NCBI RefSeq assembly: GCF_016461825.1
Contig: NZ_JAEMNU010000139.1
Span: forward strand, 78,654 to 142,653
Origin: Rugamonas violacea
Lineage (GTDB): Bacteria > Pseudomonadota > Gammaproteobacteria > Burkholderiales > Burkholderiaceae_D
Reading direction: 5' to 3'
DNA: 64,000 nucleotides
Shown here one piece after another: positions 43,852-53,293 of this stretch (the stretch's first letter is position 1; the number at the start of each line of letters is the position of its first letter). The notes below the pieces were generated by a model. That model was not told the DNA's origin and made no database searches. It saw nothing but the letters and a program-made list of their open reading frames with translations. The position numbers and the translations under genes are program-made.

Positions 43852-46029
43852 TCAAATGACGCGGTACTGGTCAAGCTGCGCTGCCCCGCGCATCGCAGGG
43901 TCACTGATAGACGGCAAGCCGTTTTCCAGATGGCCGGCGAAGCGGCGCAACCAGCCCGGCAAGCCAGCCACACGCAGGCTGTAGTCGTACCAGTTGGAAC
44001 TCGATGCCAGGGGCAGCCGGACGGCGCTCCTCGAGCGTGCGACGACGCGCACTTCCAACGGCTTGCTCGCGTAATACTTGTTGGCGGTGAGTAGGAAGGT
44101 GCATGGCTGCGCGCCATTGTTGACCAGGTCAATGAGCAGCTCGCCGGCGCTGCGTTCGGCGCGCAGGCTGATTTCCGGCCATGCGGCGTTGCCGTCGCCG
44201 CGCACGTCGCCAACGACGTGGCGATGAAAGCCGTTCGGTCCTAGTACCCAGAGATCGTAGGCAGATGCGGTGTTCCAGCGGCCTTTGAGCTGTTTGCCCG
44301 GTTCGACCGTATAGCGGCGCGGCACCTGCTCCAACGCCAGGCGGTCGTACACATGAAACACCGCCCCGGCTTCGCCCAGGTTGTCGAACCTGAGCTCCAC
44401 CTGGCCGCCTCCGACCGGCACCTGGGCCTGCACCTGGAGTTCGTAGGGCAGAGCGCGTGCCGGACGCACGCCGGCAGCCTGGACGGGTGCCGTCAGGCTG
44501 GTCGGCGTTGCGGGCACCTTGGTGTTTGGCAGGCTCAGCGCCATCGAACGCCGCGCAGCCGTTTCCGGCAGCAGTTGCGTGAACCCGTTGTCGTTCGGGG
44601 TTGCGAAGTCGAAGCAGGACAACAGGTTGCCGCTCACCGCACGGCGCCATGGGCTGATAAGCGGCTCGCGCACACCGAAACGCGCCTCGATGAAACGCAC
44701 CACCGATGTGTGGTCGAAGACCTGCGAATTCACCCAGCCGCCCTTGGTCCACGGCGAGATGACATACATCGGAACGCGCGGCCCGAGACCGTAGGGGCGA
44801 TGGTGCGTACGCGCATCGGCGCCGTTGAGCACGTGATGGTACTCGCCGGTCGTGTCGACGGTCGAACCACCGGCGAGCTGCGACTGCGCCGGATTGCTGC
44901 CGTAACTCGTGTACGCAGGGACCGCCGGCGGTGGCATGTGGTCGAAGAAGCCGTCATTCTCGTCGAAGTTGATGATCAGGACCGTCTTGCTCCAGCTCTC
45001 AGGATTGGCGGTCAGGGCGTCCAGCACGCGCGCGATGTAGTCGGCGCCCGACGCGGGACTTGAGGGACCCGGGTGCTCGGAGCCTTCGGCGGTCGCGACG
45101 ACCCAGCTGACCTGCGGCAGGCGGTTGGCAAGCACGTCGGCCTTGAGCAGGTCGATGTCACGCGTCGTGGTGCCGCGATTGCGCAGGGATTGCGAATAGC
45201 CCGGCCGGCGATACCACGCGTTGCGGAAAGAACGGAATCCCGCCAGCGAGTTATCGGTGAAGTTGTCCGCCATGTTCTGGTAAACCTGCCAGCTGATACC
45301 CGCCGCTTCGAGTCGCTCCGGATAGGTGGTCCACAAGTAGTCGGTGGACATGTCCGGATTGAAGTCGTCGTGGCTGTTGTCAGTCGATGGGCCGCCCGCG
45401 GCAGCTAGGGGATCGTTGTGACCGCTGAACAGAAACAGCCGGTTTGTGTTGGTACCGGTCTGGGTGGCGCAGTGATAGTGGTCGCAGATGGTAAAGGCAC
45501 GCGCGAGCGCGAACTGGAAGGGAATGTCGGCGTCGGCGTAATAGCCCATCGCGTGGTTCTGCTTGACCGTGCACCAGTCATTCATCCGTCCGTGGTCCCA
45601 CGCCAGCTGGGCGTCGAGCCAGGCATGTGGCGTCCCGGCCACGCGCATGACCGGAAAGTCCTGCACCGTGTTGAGGCGGAACGGCGCGATGGCGCTGCCC
45701 TGGGGCCAGTTGGGCCGGCCAGGCACCGGCGCGCCGCCGACGGAGCGCTGCACGAAGACCGATTTGCGATTGAAGAGATTTTGCCGGTCCATCACCGGAA
45801 TCGGAAAGGGATCACCGAATCCCCTTACCCCTTCCAGGGTGCCAAAGTAATGGTCGAAACTGCGGTTCTCCTGCGTCAGCACGACGATATGCTCAACATC
45901 CTGCAGGCTACGAGTGCGCTGGTTGGCGGGGAGCGCCAGCGCCTTTTGGATGGACGGTGGAAAGGTCGCAAGCACGGCACTTGCGCCGGCCGACTTGCCC
46001 ATTTTGCGGAGGAAGTCGCGTCGGCTCAT
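43852..46029 (-). CDS. Phosphocholine-specific phospholipase C, Tat-exported
   Basis: A secreted phospholipase of the AcpA/PlcH-PlcN superfamily, hydrolysing phosphatidylcholine or related lipids. It has 725 residues with a twin-arginine signal MSRRDFLRKMGKSAG. Active-site motifs are TQENRSFDHYFGTLEGVRGF, CATQTGTNTNR (nucleophile threonine region), NFDENDGFFDH and FDHTSVVRFIEARFG. Two C-terminal beta domains (about 500-700) match the family. AGGTG precedes the ATG. It is first in an operon with the PEP-CTERM protein. Phosphate scavenging from lipids or attack on host or fungal membranes are possible roles. Confidence 0.93.
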   Translation of the reverse strand: MSRRDFLRKMGKSAGASAVLATFPPSIQKALALPANQRTRSLQDVEHIVVLTQENRSFDHYFGTLEGVRGFGDPFPIPVMDRQNLFNRKSVFVQRSVGGAPVPGRPNWPQGSAIAPFRLNTVQDFPVMRVAGTPHAWLDAQLAWDHGRMNDWCTVKQNHAMGYYADADIPFQFALARAFTICDHYHCATQTGTNTNRLFLFSGHNDPLAAAGGPSTDNSHDDFNPDMSTDYLWTTYPERLEAAGISWQVYQNMADNFTDNSLAGFRSFRNAWYRRPGYSQSLRNRGTTTRDIDLLKADVLANRLPQVSWVVATAEGSEHPGPSSPASGADYIARVLDALTANPESWSKTVLIINFDENDGFFDHMPPPAVPAYTSYGSNPAQSQLAGGSTVDTTGEYHHVLNGADARTHHRPYGLGPRVPMYVISPWTKGGWVNSQVFDHTSVVRFIEARFGVREPLISPWRRAVSGNLLSCFDFATPNDNGFTQLLPETAARRSMALSLPNTKVPATPTSLTAPVQAAGVRPARALPYELQVQAQVPVGGGQVELRFDNLGEAGAVFHVYDRLALEQVPRRYTVEPGKQLKGRWNTASAYDLWVLGPNGFHRHVVGDVRGDGNAAWPEISLRAERSAGELLIDLVNNGAQPCTFLLTANKYYASKPLEVRVVARSRSAVRLPLASSSNWYDYSLRVAGLPGWLRRFAGHLENGLPSISDPAMRGAAQLDQYRVI

Positions 46030-46417
46030 GCATGCACCTGCGTGCGTGCGTGCGCGAATTTGAAAATATGCATTTGATTGATCCAGGTCGATTGTCAGGG
46101 AAACATGAAAACTGAAGTCATGCTAGGCAACAGCTTACGTAACAACGATGAAATGTTGATGACATAGCATGCAATTGATAGCACTTCACTTATTTCGATA
46201 ACAATCCTGGCCAAGCGCCTCCGGATGGGAACAGACGGATTTCAGCCGGCCTGAATTCGGACGGCCGCCAACACACCTTGGCCGAGCGGGTCGGCAAGCT
46301 GGCCGTGGCCTTGCAGCCGCTTTCGGACCGGCTGGCCGCGTTTCATATCCCACTCGCCAAGCTCTCGCCATGGGCCGGGGGAATGGGCGCAAACGCCCGA
46401 CCCGCCAACCCGGGCCG
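46030..46417. other. Spacer upstream of the phospholipase with a coding-like stretch
   Basis: A 388-bp spacer. A GTGC tandem run (46040-46053) lies just before the phospholipase start, and the AT-rich part to about 46210 should hold its promoter. From about 46272 a plus-strand frame reads TLAERVGKLAVALQPLSDRL then AAFHIPLAKLSPWAGG with gene-like codon use but no start. It may be a remnant; I do not recognise it. TTCAGCCGGCCTGAA at about 46240 is a short palindrome of unknown role. Confidence 0.35.
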
Positions 46418-49400
46418 TCAATCGTAGCTGACCTCCTTGCGGTTGTCGCGCGAGACGCGGTCGATCATCTTGTTGTAGGGGTCGACGCCGACGTCGAAGG
46501 GCTTCTCCTTGACCGTCACGGTGACGCTCGGCTCGGCGCCCACCAGCAGGCGCTTGTCGCTGAACAGCACGCGCTCGTCCTTCTCCTTGCCGCCGGCCGG
46601 GCGGGCGAACACGGCGATCTCGACCGGCTCGTCGTAGGCGCGCGGCGTCTCCTTGCCCTTGCCGTCGGCCTCCATCTTGGCCAGATGCAGCTTCATCGTC
46701 ACGTCCCACTGGCCGTCGGCGCGCTTGACCGCCTTGGCCTCGACCACCCGGTTGTCGTAGAAGACGATCTTCTCGAACAGGTCGGTGATCAGCGCCTGCT
46801 TGTCGGCCGGCGCCTCGGCGCGGATGTAGGCCAGCAGTTCCTTGGTGGTGGTGAACGGCGCCTGCTGGAAGCCCTTGTCCTGCAGGTAGTGCTTCAAGGC
46901 GCGGTTGAGCGGCGCCTCGCCGATCTCGTCGCGCAAACGGTAGAACACCAGGCTGCCCTTGCGGTAGTGCAGGTACTGCTGGTTCTCCACCTTGTACAGC
47001 GGCAGCTCCTCGATCTTCTCGGCGCCCCGGTCGCGCAGATAACGGTCCAGCTCGAAGCGCAGGAAGCGGCGCAGCTTCTCGCGGCCGTACTCCTTCTCCA
47101 TCACCATCATGGCCGAATACTGCGCCAGCGACTCCATCAGCATGGTCGAACCCTGCACCTCGGCGCCCACCACCTGGTGGCCCCACCACTGGTGCGCCAT
47201 CTCGTGCGCGGTGACGTAGAACACGTAGTCGATGTCGTCCTTGTTGCGCAGGTCGGCGCTGAAGCCTATGCCCTCCGAGTACGGGATGGTGTTGGCGAAC
47301 GACTGGGCGAACTGCGAGTAGGTCGGGAACTCCAGGATGCGCACTTGCTTGTGCTGGTAGGGCGTGAACTGGGCGGAGAAATAGTCGAGCGACTTCTGCA
47401 CCGACTCGATCATGCGGCCGGTGTTGTAGCCGTGCTTCTTGTCGTAGTAGATCTCGATCGGCAGGCCCTTCCAGTCGCCCTTCCGCACTTCCCACTTGGC
47501 CGACAGGTAGGCGAAGAATGGCATCATCGGCTGGTCCATCTTGTAGTGGAAATAGCGGCGGCCGTCCCGCTCCCAGCTCTTTTGCAGATAGCCGGGCGCC
47601 ATGGCGATCTGCTCGGCGCTGGTCGAGATGGTGGTGTCGAAGTTGATCCAGTCGGCCTCGCCGCCGAAGACCGCGTTGACGTAGGCGGCGGTGTCCTCCA
47701 GCTTGCGCATGCGTTCCGGTTCGCCCAGACCGCGCTGGCGCCGTTCGTTGCGGTCGACCAGCTCGCGGCCCCGGTCATAGCCGAAGTGCGGGAAGAACTC
47801 CTGGTTGTTGAAGAAGGTGCCGTTCAGGTTCAGCGTGTCGGGCGCGCCGCTGTTGGTGAAGCCGGTGCGGCGCACGTCGACGCTGAAGTCGAGCGCCAGC
47901 CGCTGGCCGGGCGCCAGCGGCTGCGCCAGCTTGACGATCTTGAAGCCCAGCTCCTTGTCGTCCAGCGTCAACTGGTGCGCCGGCAGATTCTCCCAACGGG
48001 TCTGCTCGTCGGGATTCTCCTGGATGCGCAGGGTGTCGAGCGGCGCGGCGGTCTTGTTCTCCAACACGTAGTGGCCGCGCACGGCGACGCGCCGCTCGGC
48101 CGGGTAGATGTCGACCTCGGCGCGCACGTCGGTGATCTTCGGCTGCGGCAGGTCGATGTATTGACGGTACCGCTTCTCGTAGCGCGCCTGCAGATCCATC
48201 AAGGCGTCGGAGGCGCGGTAGTGGTTGAGCACATTGGTGTTGTAGAAGATCCAGCCGCCGGTGGCGGCGAAGGCGGCCAGGCTGAACGCCAGCGCCACAC
48301 CGGAGCCGCCGCGCAGCCGGCCAGCGGCCAGGCGGATGCGGGCGCGCCAATCGACCGACAGGCCGCGCACCCAGAACACCTGGGCGACGATCAGCAGCGC
48401 CAGTGTGAACAGGCTCCAGTACAGGGCGAACCAGGACCAGCCCTTGAGGAAGTGGCCGTAGCCGTTCATGTCCGAATACGGGCTGGCCGGCAGCGAACCG
48501 ATGGAGTACAGGTTGTGGTCGAAGTGCAGCACGCCCATGACGATCTGCGCCACCATCAGCACGATCATCAGCAGGTAGCCGATAAACTTGTTATTGGTCA
48601 GCACCTGCAGGCAGATGGCGATCAGTCCCATCAAAATGAAGGGCGTCGCGCTCAGCAGGCTGCCTTGCAGGTACAACAGCGGTTCGATCGGCGCGCCGCC
48701 CTTGAACAGCTGGAAGGCCATCGCCGCCAGCACGCCGGCCAGCAGGAAGCCCAGCACCACGCCGACCATGGCCAGGCTCTTGGCCAGCAGCGGCGCCCAG
48801 TTCGGCACCGGCATGGCGTCGTTGACGTCGGCGATCTTGACCTGGCGTTCCTTGAAGATCAATTCGCCGGCGTAGAAGGTGACGACGATGATCAGCATGA
48901 AGCTGAAACTGCTATGCATCACCTGCAGCATGCGGTAGGTCAGCGGATACAGCGCCGTGCCGAACTGCACATCGGAATTGGCGGCGGTGCCGAGCAGGTT
49001 GGCCACGCTGAGCAGCAGCAGCACGATGAAGGGCACGCTCTTGAAGACGCCGCCGGCGTCGAAGCAGAAGATGCGCCAGCACTGCGCCCAGCCGGTGGCC
49101 GCGCCGAAGCGCGGCTCGATCCGTGGCAGCAGGCCCGGCGCGGCGATGGCCGGTGCGGCGGACGGCGCGACGGCGGCGGCCTTGCCGAACAGGCGGCGGC
49201 CGGTGCCGCTGCGCTGCGGCTTGAACAGCGCCACCGTGGCGCCGAACATCAGCAAGGCGACGCCGCTCCACAGCGCGCGGTTGGCCAGCAGGTAGCCGCC
49301 CAGGGCGGGCAGGCCGCTGTTGGACTCGGCGGCGGAATAGTAGCGGATCGTGCGGCCGAAAGCGCGCACGCCGAAGGGGTCGACCAGCACGGCGACCCAT

Positions 49401-50005
49401 TCGTTGTTGATGTCGCGCGTGAAGGAACCGGCCACGGCCCACAGCACGAACAGCGCCAGCACGCCGACGTAGACCAGCATCATCGAGCGGGTGGTGGCGG
49501 CCAGCAGCATCAGCAGCGCGCCGATGAACAGCAGATTGGGCAGCACCAGCACGACGAAGGTCCACAGGTAGGCGGCACCGGGGAAGGGGCCGACGCGGGC
49601 CTGGTCGACCCAGGGCATCAGCGGGCCGAGCATCATGCCGACGGCGATCAGCGCGAAGATCAGCAGGCAGGCCACCAGGCCGGCGACGAAGCGGCCGAAC
49701 AGGTAGTCGATCTTGCGCATCGGCGTGGCGAACAGCATGTCGGAGATGCCGACCTCACTGTCGCGCAGCACGGCGCCGGCGATGAAGATGGTGACGATGA
49801 ACAGCGAGAGCACGCTGAAGCTGCCCAACATCTGCGCCACCACGGTGGGCGCGTTGCGGTTGACGTTGCCGATGGCGCCGCCGACCTGGATCGCGTCGGT
49901 GGTGCTGGCGCCGAAGGCCATCGCGGCGAGTAGCAGGGCGCAGACCCACAGCAGCGGTTGGCGCAGCTGGTAGTCTAAATCAAACTTGAAAAATTCCCTC
50001 CACAT
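46418..50005 (-). CDS. ABC-2 permease fused to an M1-family aminopeptidase
   Basis: A 1195-residue fusion. Residues 1 to about 620 carry two ABC-2 permease modules of about six membrane segments each (WVCALLLAAMAFG, FIVTIFIAGAVLRDSEVG, TFYAGELIFKERQV). After about 620 comes an exported M1 peptidase with the zinc motif HEMAHQWWGH (H934, E935, H938), a third-ligand glutamate in MLMESLAQYSA and the C-terminal helical region. This fusion is a recurrent architecture. AAGGAG six bases before the ATG at 50005 sets the start, 10 bp after the ATPase gene. Role: export or peptide processing coupled to transport; substrate unknown. Confidence 0.92.
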   Translation of the reverse strand: MWREFFKFDLDYQLRQPLLWVCALLLAAMAFGASTTDAIQVGGAIGNVNRNAPTVVAQMLGSFSVLSLFIVTIFIAGAVLRDSEVGISDMLFATPMRKIDYLFGRFVAGLVACLLIFALIAVGMMLGPLMPWVDQARVGPFPGAAYLWTFVVLVLPNLLFIGALLMLLAATTRSMMLVYVGVLALFVLWAVAGSFTRDINNEWVAVLVDPFGVRAFGRTIRYYSAAESNSGLPALGGYLLANRALWSGVALLMFGATVALFKPQRSGTGRRLFGKAAAVAPSAAPAIAAPGLLPRIEPRFGAATGWAQCWRIFCFDAGGVFKSVPFIVLLLLSVANLLGTAANSDVQFGTALYPLTYRMLQVMHSSFSFMLIIVVTFYAGELIFKERQVKIADVNDAMPVPNWAPLLAKSLAMVGVVLGFLLAGVLAAMAFQLFKGGAPIEPLLYLQGSLLSATPFILMGLIAICLQVLTNNKFIGYLLMIVLMVAQIVMGVLHFDHNLYSIGSLPASPYSDMNGYGHFLKGWSWFALYWSLFTLALLIVAQVFWVRGLSVDWRARIRLAAGRLRGGSGVALAFSLAAFAATGGWIFYNTNVLNHYRASDALMDLQARYEKRYRQYIDLPQPKITDVRAEVDIYPAERRVAVRGHYVLENKTAAPLDTLRIQENPDEQTRWENLPAHQLTLDDKELGFKIVKLAQPLAPGQRLALDFSVDVRRTGFTNSGAPDTLNLNGTFFNNQEFFPHFGYDRGRELVDRNERRQRGLGEPERMRKLEDTAAYVNAVFGGEADWINFDTTISTSAEQIAMAPGYLQKSWERDGRRYFHYKMDQPMMPFFAYLSAKWEVRKGDWKGLPIEIYYDKKHGYNTGRMIESVQKSLDYFSAQFTPYQHKQVRILEFPTYSQFAQSFANTIPYSEGIGFSADLRNKDDIDYVFYVTAHEMAHQWWGHQVVGAEVQGSTMLMESLAQYSAMMVMEKEYGREKLRRFLRFELDRYLRDRGAEKIEELPLYKVENQQYLHYRKGSLVFYRLRDEIGEAPLNRALKHYLQDKGFQQAPFTTTKELLAYIRAEAPADKQALITDLFEKIVFYDNRVVEAKAVKRADGQWDVTMKLHLAKMEADGKGKETPRAYDEPVEIAVFARPAGGKEKDERVLFSDKRLLVGAEPSVTVTVKEKPFDVGVDPYNKMIDRVSRDNRKEVSYD

Positions 50006-50015
50006 GGCGCGCTCC

Positions 50016-50963
50016 TTAGACCGACACTGGATCGGCGGCGGTGGCGGCGGCCGGTGTGGCGGCCGGCGCGGCGGCGCGGCCGGTGCCGGCTGCGGTGGCG
50101 GCGTGGCGCACTTGCAGGAAGTAGACGTCCTCCAGGTCCGGCTCGACCATGACAAAGCCGTCGTCCGGCTGGCTCTCGGCGTAGACGTTGATCTGCGGCT
50201 TGCCGCCGACCAGACGGCTCGACAGCACGTTGAAACGGCTCTGGTAGCTGGCCAACTGCTCGGCCGCCACGCTGCGGCGCCAGACGCGGCCCTTCAGCGT
50301 GTCGATGGCGGCCTGCGGCTCGCCCTGGATCAGCACCTCGCCCTTGACGATCAGCGCCATGCGCGGGCACAGGTCGGTGACGTCGTCGACGATGTGGGTC
50401 GACAGGATCACCACCACCTGCTCGCCGATCTTGGCCAGCAGGTTGAGGAAGCGGTTGCGCTCGTCCGGATCGAGGCCGGCGGTCGGCTCGTCGACGATCA
50501 CCAGGCGCGGCGCGCCGAGCAGCGCCTGGGCGATGCCGAAGCGCTGGCGCATGCCGCCCGAATAGGTGCCCAGGCCGCGCTTGCGCGCCTCCCACAGGTT
50601 GGTCTGCTGCAGCAGCGCCTCGACCGCCTCCTTGCGCTCGCCCCGACCGGCCAGGCCCTTGAGCACGGCGAAGTGGTGCAGCAGCTTCTCGGCGCTGACC
50701 TTCGGATAGACGCCGAAGTCCTGCGGCAGATAGCCCAGCTGACGGCGCAGGCCTTCCTTGTCGGCCAACACGTCGACGCCGTTGAAGTGGATGCTGCCGC
50801 TGTCCGGCTCCTGCAGGGTGGCGATGGTGCGCATCAGCGAAGACTTGCCGGCGCCGTTGGGGCCGAGCAGGCCGAACATGCCGTTCGGGATCTCCAGACT
50901 TACATTGTTGATCGCCTTGACGCCGTTGGCGTAGGTCTTGTTCAGCTGTTGAATCGTTAGCAT
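50016..50963 (-). CDS. ABC transporter ATP-binding protein (ABC-2 type)
   Basis: A 315-residue ATPase energising the permease-peptidase fusion encoded next. Walker A GPNGAGKSSLMR, Q-loop YLPQDFGVYP, signature YSGGMRQRFGIAQAL, Walker B LVIVDEPTAGLDP and switch histidine STHIVDD are all present. The C-terminal extension (about 225-315) is typical of exporter ATPases and ends in an alanine/threonine-rich tail. First gene of a two-gene operon. Confidence 0.94.
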   Translation of the reverse strand: MLTIQQLNKTYANGVKAINNVSLEIPNGMFGLLGPNGAGKSSLMRTIATLQEPDSGSIHFNGVDVLADKEGLRRQLGYLPQDFGVYPKVSAEKLLHHFAVLKGLAGRGERKEAVEALLQQTNLWEARKRGLGTYSGGMRQRFGIAQALLGAPRLVIVDEPTAGLDPDERNRFLNLLAKIGEQVVVILSTHIVDDVTDLCPRMALIVKGEVLIQGEPQAAIDTLKGRVWRRSVAAEQLASYQSRFNVLSSRLVGGKPQINVYAESQPDDGFVMVEPDLEDVYFLQVRHAATAAGTGRAAAPAATPAAATAADPVSV

Positions 50964-51175
50964 GCGCGCACTCCCCTAATGGTTCCTGGTCACTCTGATC
51001 GACCGCCTGGTTGACGGTTCCTTGTCGGCGCGGCGAAATACACCGGATACACCGCGCGCTGGCGACACTCTAGCCCGGCATGCGAATTTGGCATTATTTT
51101 TGCGACAAGCGGTGGTTTTTTCGGAATGAGCGGCGGATTTCTGGCGGATTGGCGCGCGGCGGATCCTTGCCACGT

Positions 51176-51190
51176 GTACTACAGTAGTGC
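51176..51190. promoter_or_regulatory. Near-palindromic candidate operator
   Basis: GTACTACAGTAGTGC has arms GTACTAC/GTAGTGC that pair in six of seven positions around a central A. It lies in the 240-bp region between the divergent ABC operon and the membrane-protein gene, 13 bp before the latter's ATG. YtrA-type GntR regulators often control ABC-2 operons through such dyads, but no regulator gene is in the window. Confidence 0.4.
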
Positions 51191-51203
51191 TACGGTAATT
51201 CAC

Positions 51204-51848
51204 ATGAACGATAAAAAAATGGAAATCCATCCAGTCCATACAATCCGCACGCTGAATCTGCTGCTGGCGATACTCGGCGTGTACTGGGCCTGCCTGCTGC
51301 CCGTCAGCGCGGCGGCGCCGCAGACCGGCGCCGTCGGCATCAGGCTGTTGCTGCTGTGCGCCTGCGTCTTGATGGCGCTGTTCGGCCGCGCCCATGTGGC
51401 GGCGCTGGTGCGCGGCGTCGCCATGTTGGCCGGCCTGCGCACGCCGGACCTGTTATGGCGCCCCTGGTTCGCCGAGGCGATGCGCGGCAGCATGCGCAGC
51501 TGGGGCCTGCTGCTCACCGCATTGACCATACAACTTGCGATGCCGGGCACGACGATGCACGTGGCCAGCGGCGCCGCCCTGTTGTCCTTGTCGCTATCGT
51601 TGAGTGTGCTGTTGTCGCTGGCGCACGCCGGCTGGTTGGCGCGGCCGCTCGCCGGGATCTGCTACGCCGCCACAGGCGCGCTGTTGCTGGCGCTGGCCAC
51701 GTTCGGCGTGCGCCAAGGCCTGACCGTCACGCTCGACACCCTCGGCACCCTGCCGGCGCCGCTGCTGCTGGCGATGCTGCTATCCTGGCCGGCGCTGTCG
51801 CTGTGGATGACGCGCCGCTGGGGCCGGGCGCCGCCGCAGCGCGGCTGA
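51204..51848 (+). CDS. Hypothetical polytopic membrane protein
   Basis: A 214-residue protein with about six hydrophobic segments (LNLLLAILGVYWACLLPVSA, IRLLLLCACVLMALFG, GLLLTALTIQLAM, ASGAALLSLSLSLSVLLSLA, ICYAATGALLLALATFG, LPAPLLLAMLLSWPALSLWM). No family recognised. The ribosome site before the ATG at 51204 is weak; a second ATG at 51219 is possible. It is divergent from the ABC/M1 operon and convergent with the tubulin-like operon, so its partner is unclear. Confidence 0.6.
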   Translation: MNDKKMEIHPVHTIRTLNLLLAILGVYWACLLPVSAAAPQTGAVGIRLLLLCACVLMALFGRAHVAALVRGVAMLAGLRTPDLLWRPWFAEAMRGSMRSWGLLLTALTIQLAMPGTTMHVASGAALLSLSLSLSVLLSLAHAGWLARPLAGICYAATGALLLALATFGVRQGLTVTLDTLGTLPAPLLLAMLLSWPALSLWMTRRWGRAPPQRG

Positions 51849-51956
51849 CAAGCAGCCTGGCCTTGCTGGCGCTGGCGCCGGCCAAGCGGCGCCGGAGACG
51901 GCAACGGCCGGCGCCCTGCCCGCGCACCGGCTGGGGGGCGGGCCGACGGCTCGGCT

Positions 51957-53279
51957 CTATTGCTGGCAGTGGTCGTCGACCCAGTCGGCGCCGCTGGCCA
52001 TGCAGCGCTGCAGCTCGCGTTGCAGACGCTCGGCCTTTTGCCGCAGCGCCTGGCAGTCGCGGTTGCCGGTTTCGGCCAGCGCCAGGCATTTGTCGGCCTT
52101 CTCCAGCGCGGCCTTGTAGTTATTCTGGCCCATGTCGCGCTCGGCCTCGGCGAGGAAGCGGCGCGCCGTCTGCGCGTTCTGCGCCACCGCCGGCGATGTC
52201 GTCAGCAAGGTCGTATGGGGCGCCTCGGCGCGCACCGGCGCGGCGGCCTTCAGCGCCGCCGCGTTGACGCCGGCGTTGGCAGCCTGAGTCGATTCCTGCG
52301 CCGACGGTTGACCCAGCAAGGTCGCCTCCAGCAGTCGCGACAAGGCGTCGCGCAGCGTCTTGATGCGGGCATCGGCTTCCGGCCGCTTCAGCTTTTCAGC
52401 CGCCAGCAGCTTGCCCTCCAGGCAGACGCGGTCGCCGCGATTCAGGCAGGCCTGCGCCTCGTCGAGCAGCTGGGTGACGCGCTGGCCGTCGATGCGCTCC
52501 TCGCGCTCGTGCGTCTCGCTGTCGTCGCCCCACTTCTTGCGGAAGGCCGCCAGGCGGGCGGCGGCCTTGTCCAGCTGGCCGGCGCGCACGGCGTCGTCGA
52601 TCTGCGGCCTGGCATCGCTCCAAGCCTTGCCGCGCAGGCGCTTCTTCTCGCACGAGGACGCCGCGCCGAAGATGGCGTCCTGCAGCGGTTTGAGTTCGCT
52701 GGCGCTGGCCTTGGCGCCTTTGAGCGCGGCCAGCTCGGCGCGGGCGTCGTCCAGCTTGCACGCCGCCGCCAGCGTGGTGGCCGCCTCGATGCGCGCCGCC
52801 AGCTTCTTGTGCGGGTCGGCCGGCTTGGCGACGATCCAAATCCCCACCAGCGCCAGCATCACCGCCAGCCAGGTGCCCTTGCCGATCGGCTTGCGCTGCG
52901 GCGGCCCGACGCGGCGCTCGCCCGAACCGGGGGCGGCGGGCGGAATGCGCATCGGCTTGGCTCCCAGGTCGACCTTTGGCCTGGCCGCCGGGGCCGGAGC
53001 CGGAGCCGGGGTTGGCGCGGGCGCCGGGGATGGCACCGGCGCGGGCGCGGGTGTGGGTGCGGGTGTAGGTGCGGGCGCAGCCATCGGCGCGGCGAGCGGA
53101 ACCGGCACCGGCGCGGGAATAGGCGCCGGAGCCGGCGCCGGCGCAGGTGTCGGCACGGCCGGCTGCGCGCGCACCGCCTCGACGGCCTGGCGTGTGCCGC
53201 AATAAGGGCAGAACGCCACCGCGCGCGGAAAGCCCTTGCCGCAGCCTTGGTTGATACAACGATAAATCACTTCAGTCAC
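51957..53279 (-). CDS. Zinc-ribbon / proline-rich / membrane / coiled-coil protein of the tubulin-like operon
   Basis: A 440-residue protein, last in the five-gene operon. Parts in order: N-terminal zinc ribbon (C8, C13, C24, C27; FCPYCG), a proline/alanine linker (about 39-105; TPAPAPAPAP type), a basic stretch (RRVGPPQRKPIGKG), one membrane segment (about 139-157, WLAVMLALVGIWIVA) and a long helical, charge-rich C-terminus. The positive charges before the membrane segment predict a cytoplasmic ribbon and linker and a periplasmic helical domain. The start is the GTG at 53279 with AAGGTG seven bases upstream, 14 bp after the tubulin-like gene. Family unknown; likely a membrane anchor or adaptor. 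Confidence 0.75.
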   Translation of the reverse strand: MTEVIYRCINQGCGKGFPRAVAFCPYCGTRQAVEAVRAQPAVPTPAPAPAPAPIPAPVPVPLAAPMAAPAPTPAPTPAPAPVPSPAPAPTPAPAPAPAARPKVDLGAKPMRIPPAAPGSGERRVGPPQRKPIGKGTWLAVMLALVGIWIVAKPADPHKKLAARIEAATTLAAACKLDDARAELAALKGAKASASELKPLQDAIFGAASSCEKKRLRGKAWSDARPQIDDAVRAGQLDKAAARLAAFRKKWGDDSETHEREERIDGQRVTQLLDEAQACLNRGDRVCLEGKLLAAEKLKRPEADARIKTLRDALSRLLEATLLGQPSAQESTQAANAGVNAAALKAAAPVRAEAPHTTLLTTSPAVAQNAQTARRFLAEAERDMGQNNYKAALEKADKCLALAETGNRDCQALRQKAERLQRELQRCMASGADWVDDHCQQ

Positions 53280-53293
53280 TTCTTCACCTTGCT

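Noticed and set aside
46370..49933. A 1187-codon open frame on the plus strand
   Set aside because: It runs antisense to the ABC-2/M1 fusion gene, which has clear domains and zinc motif. Its composition (His, Gln, Val, Ala, Arg rich) is the usual mirror of a GC-rich gene.
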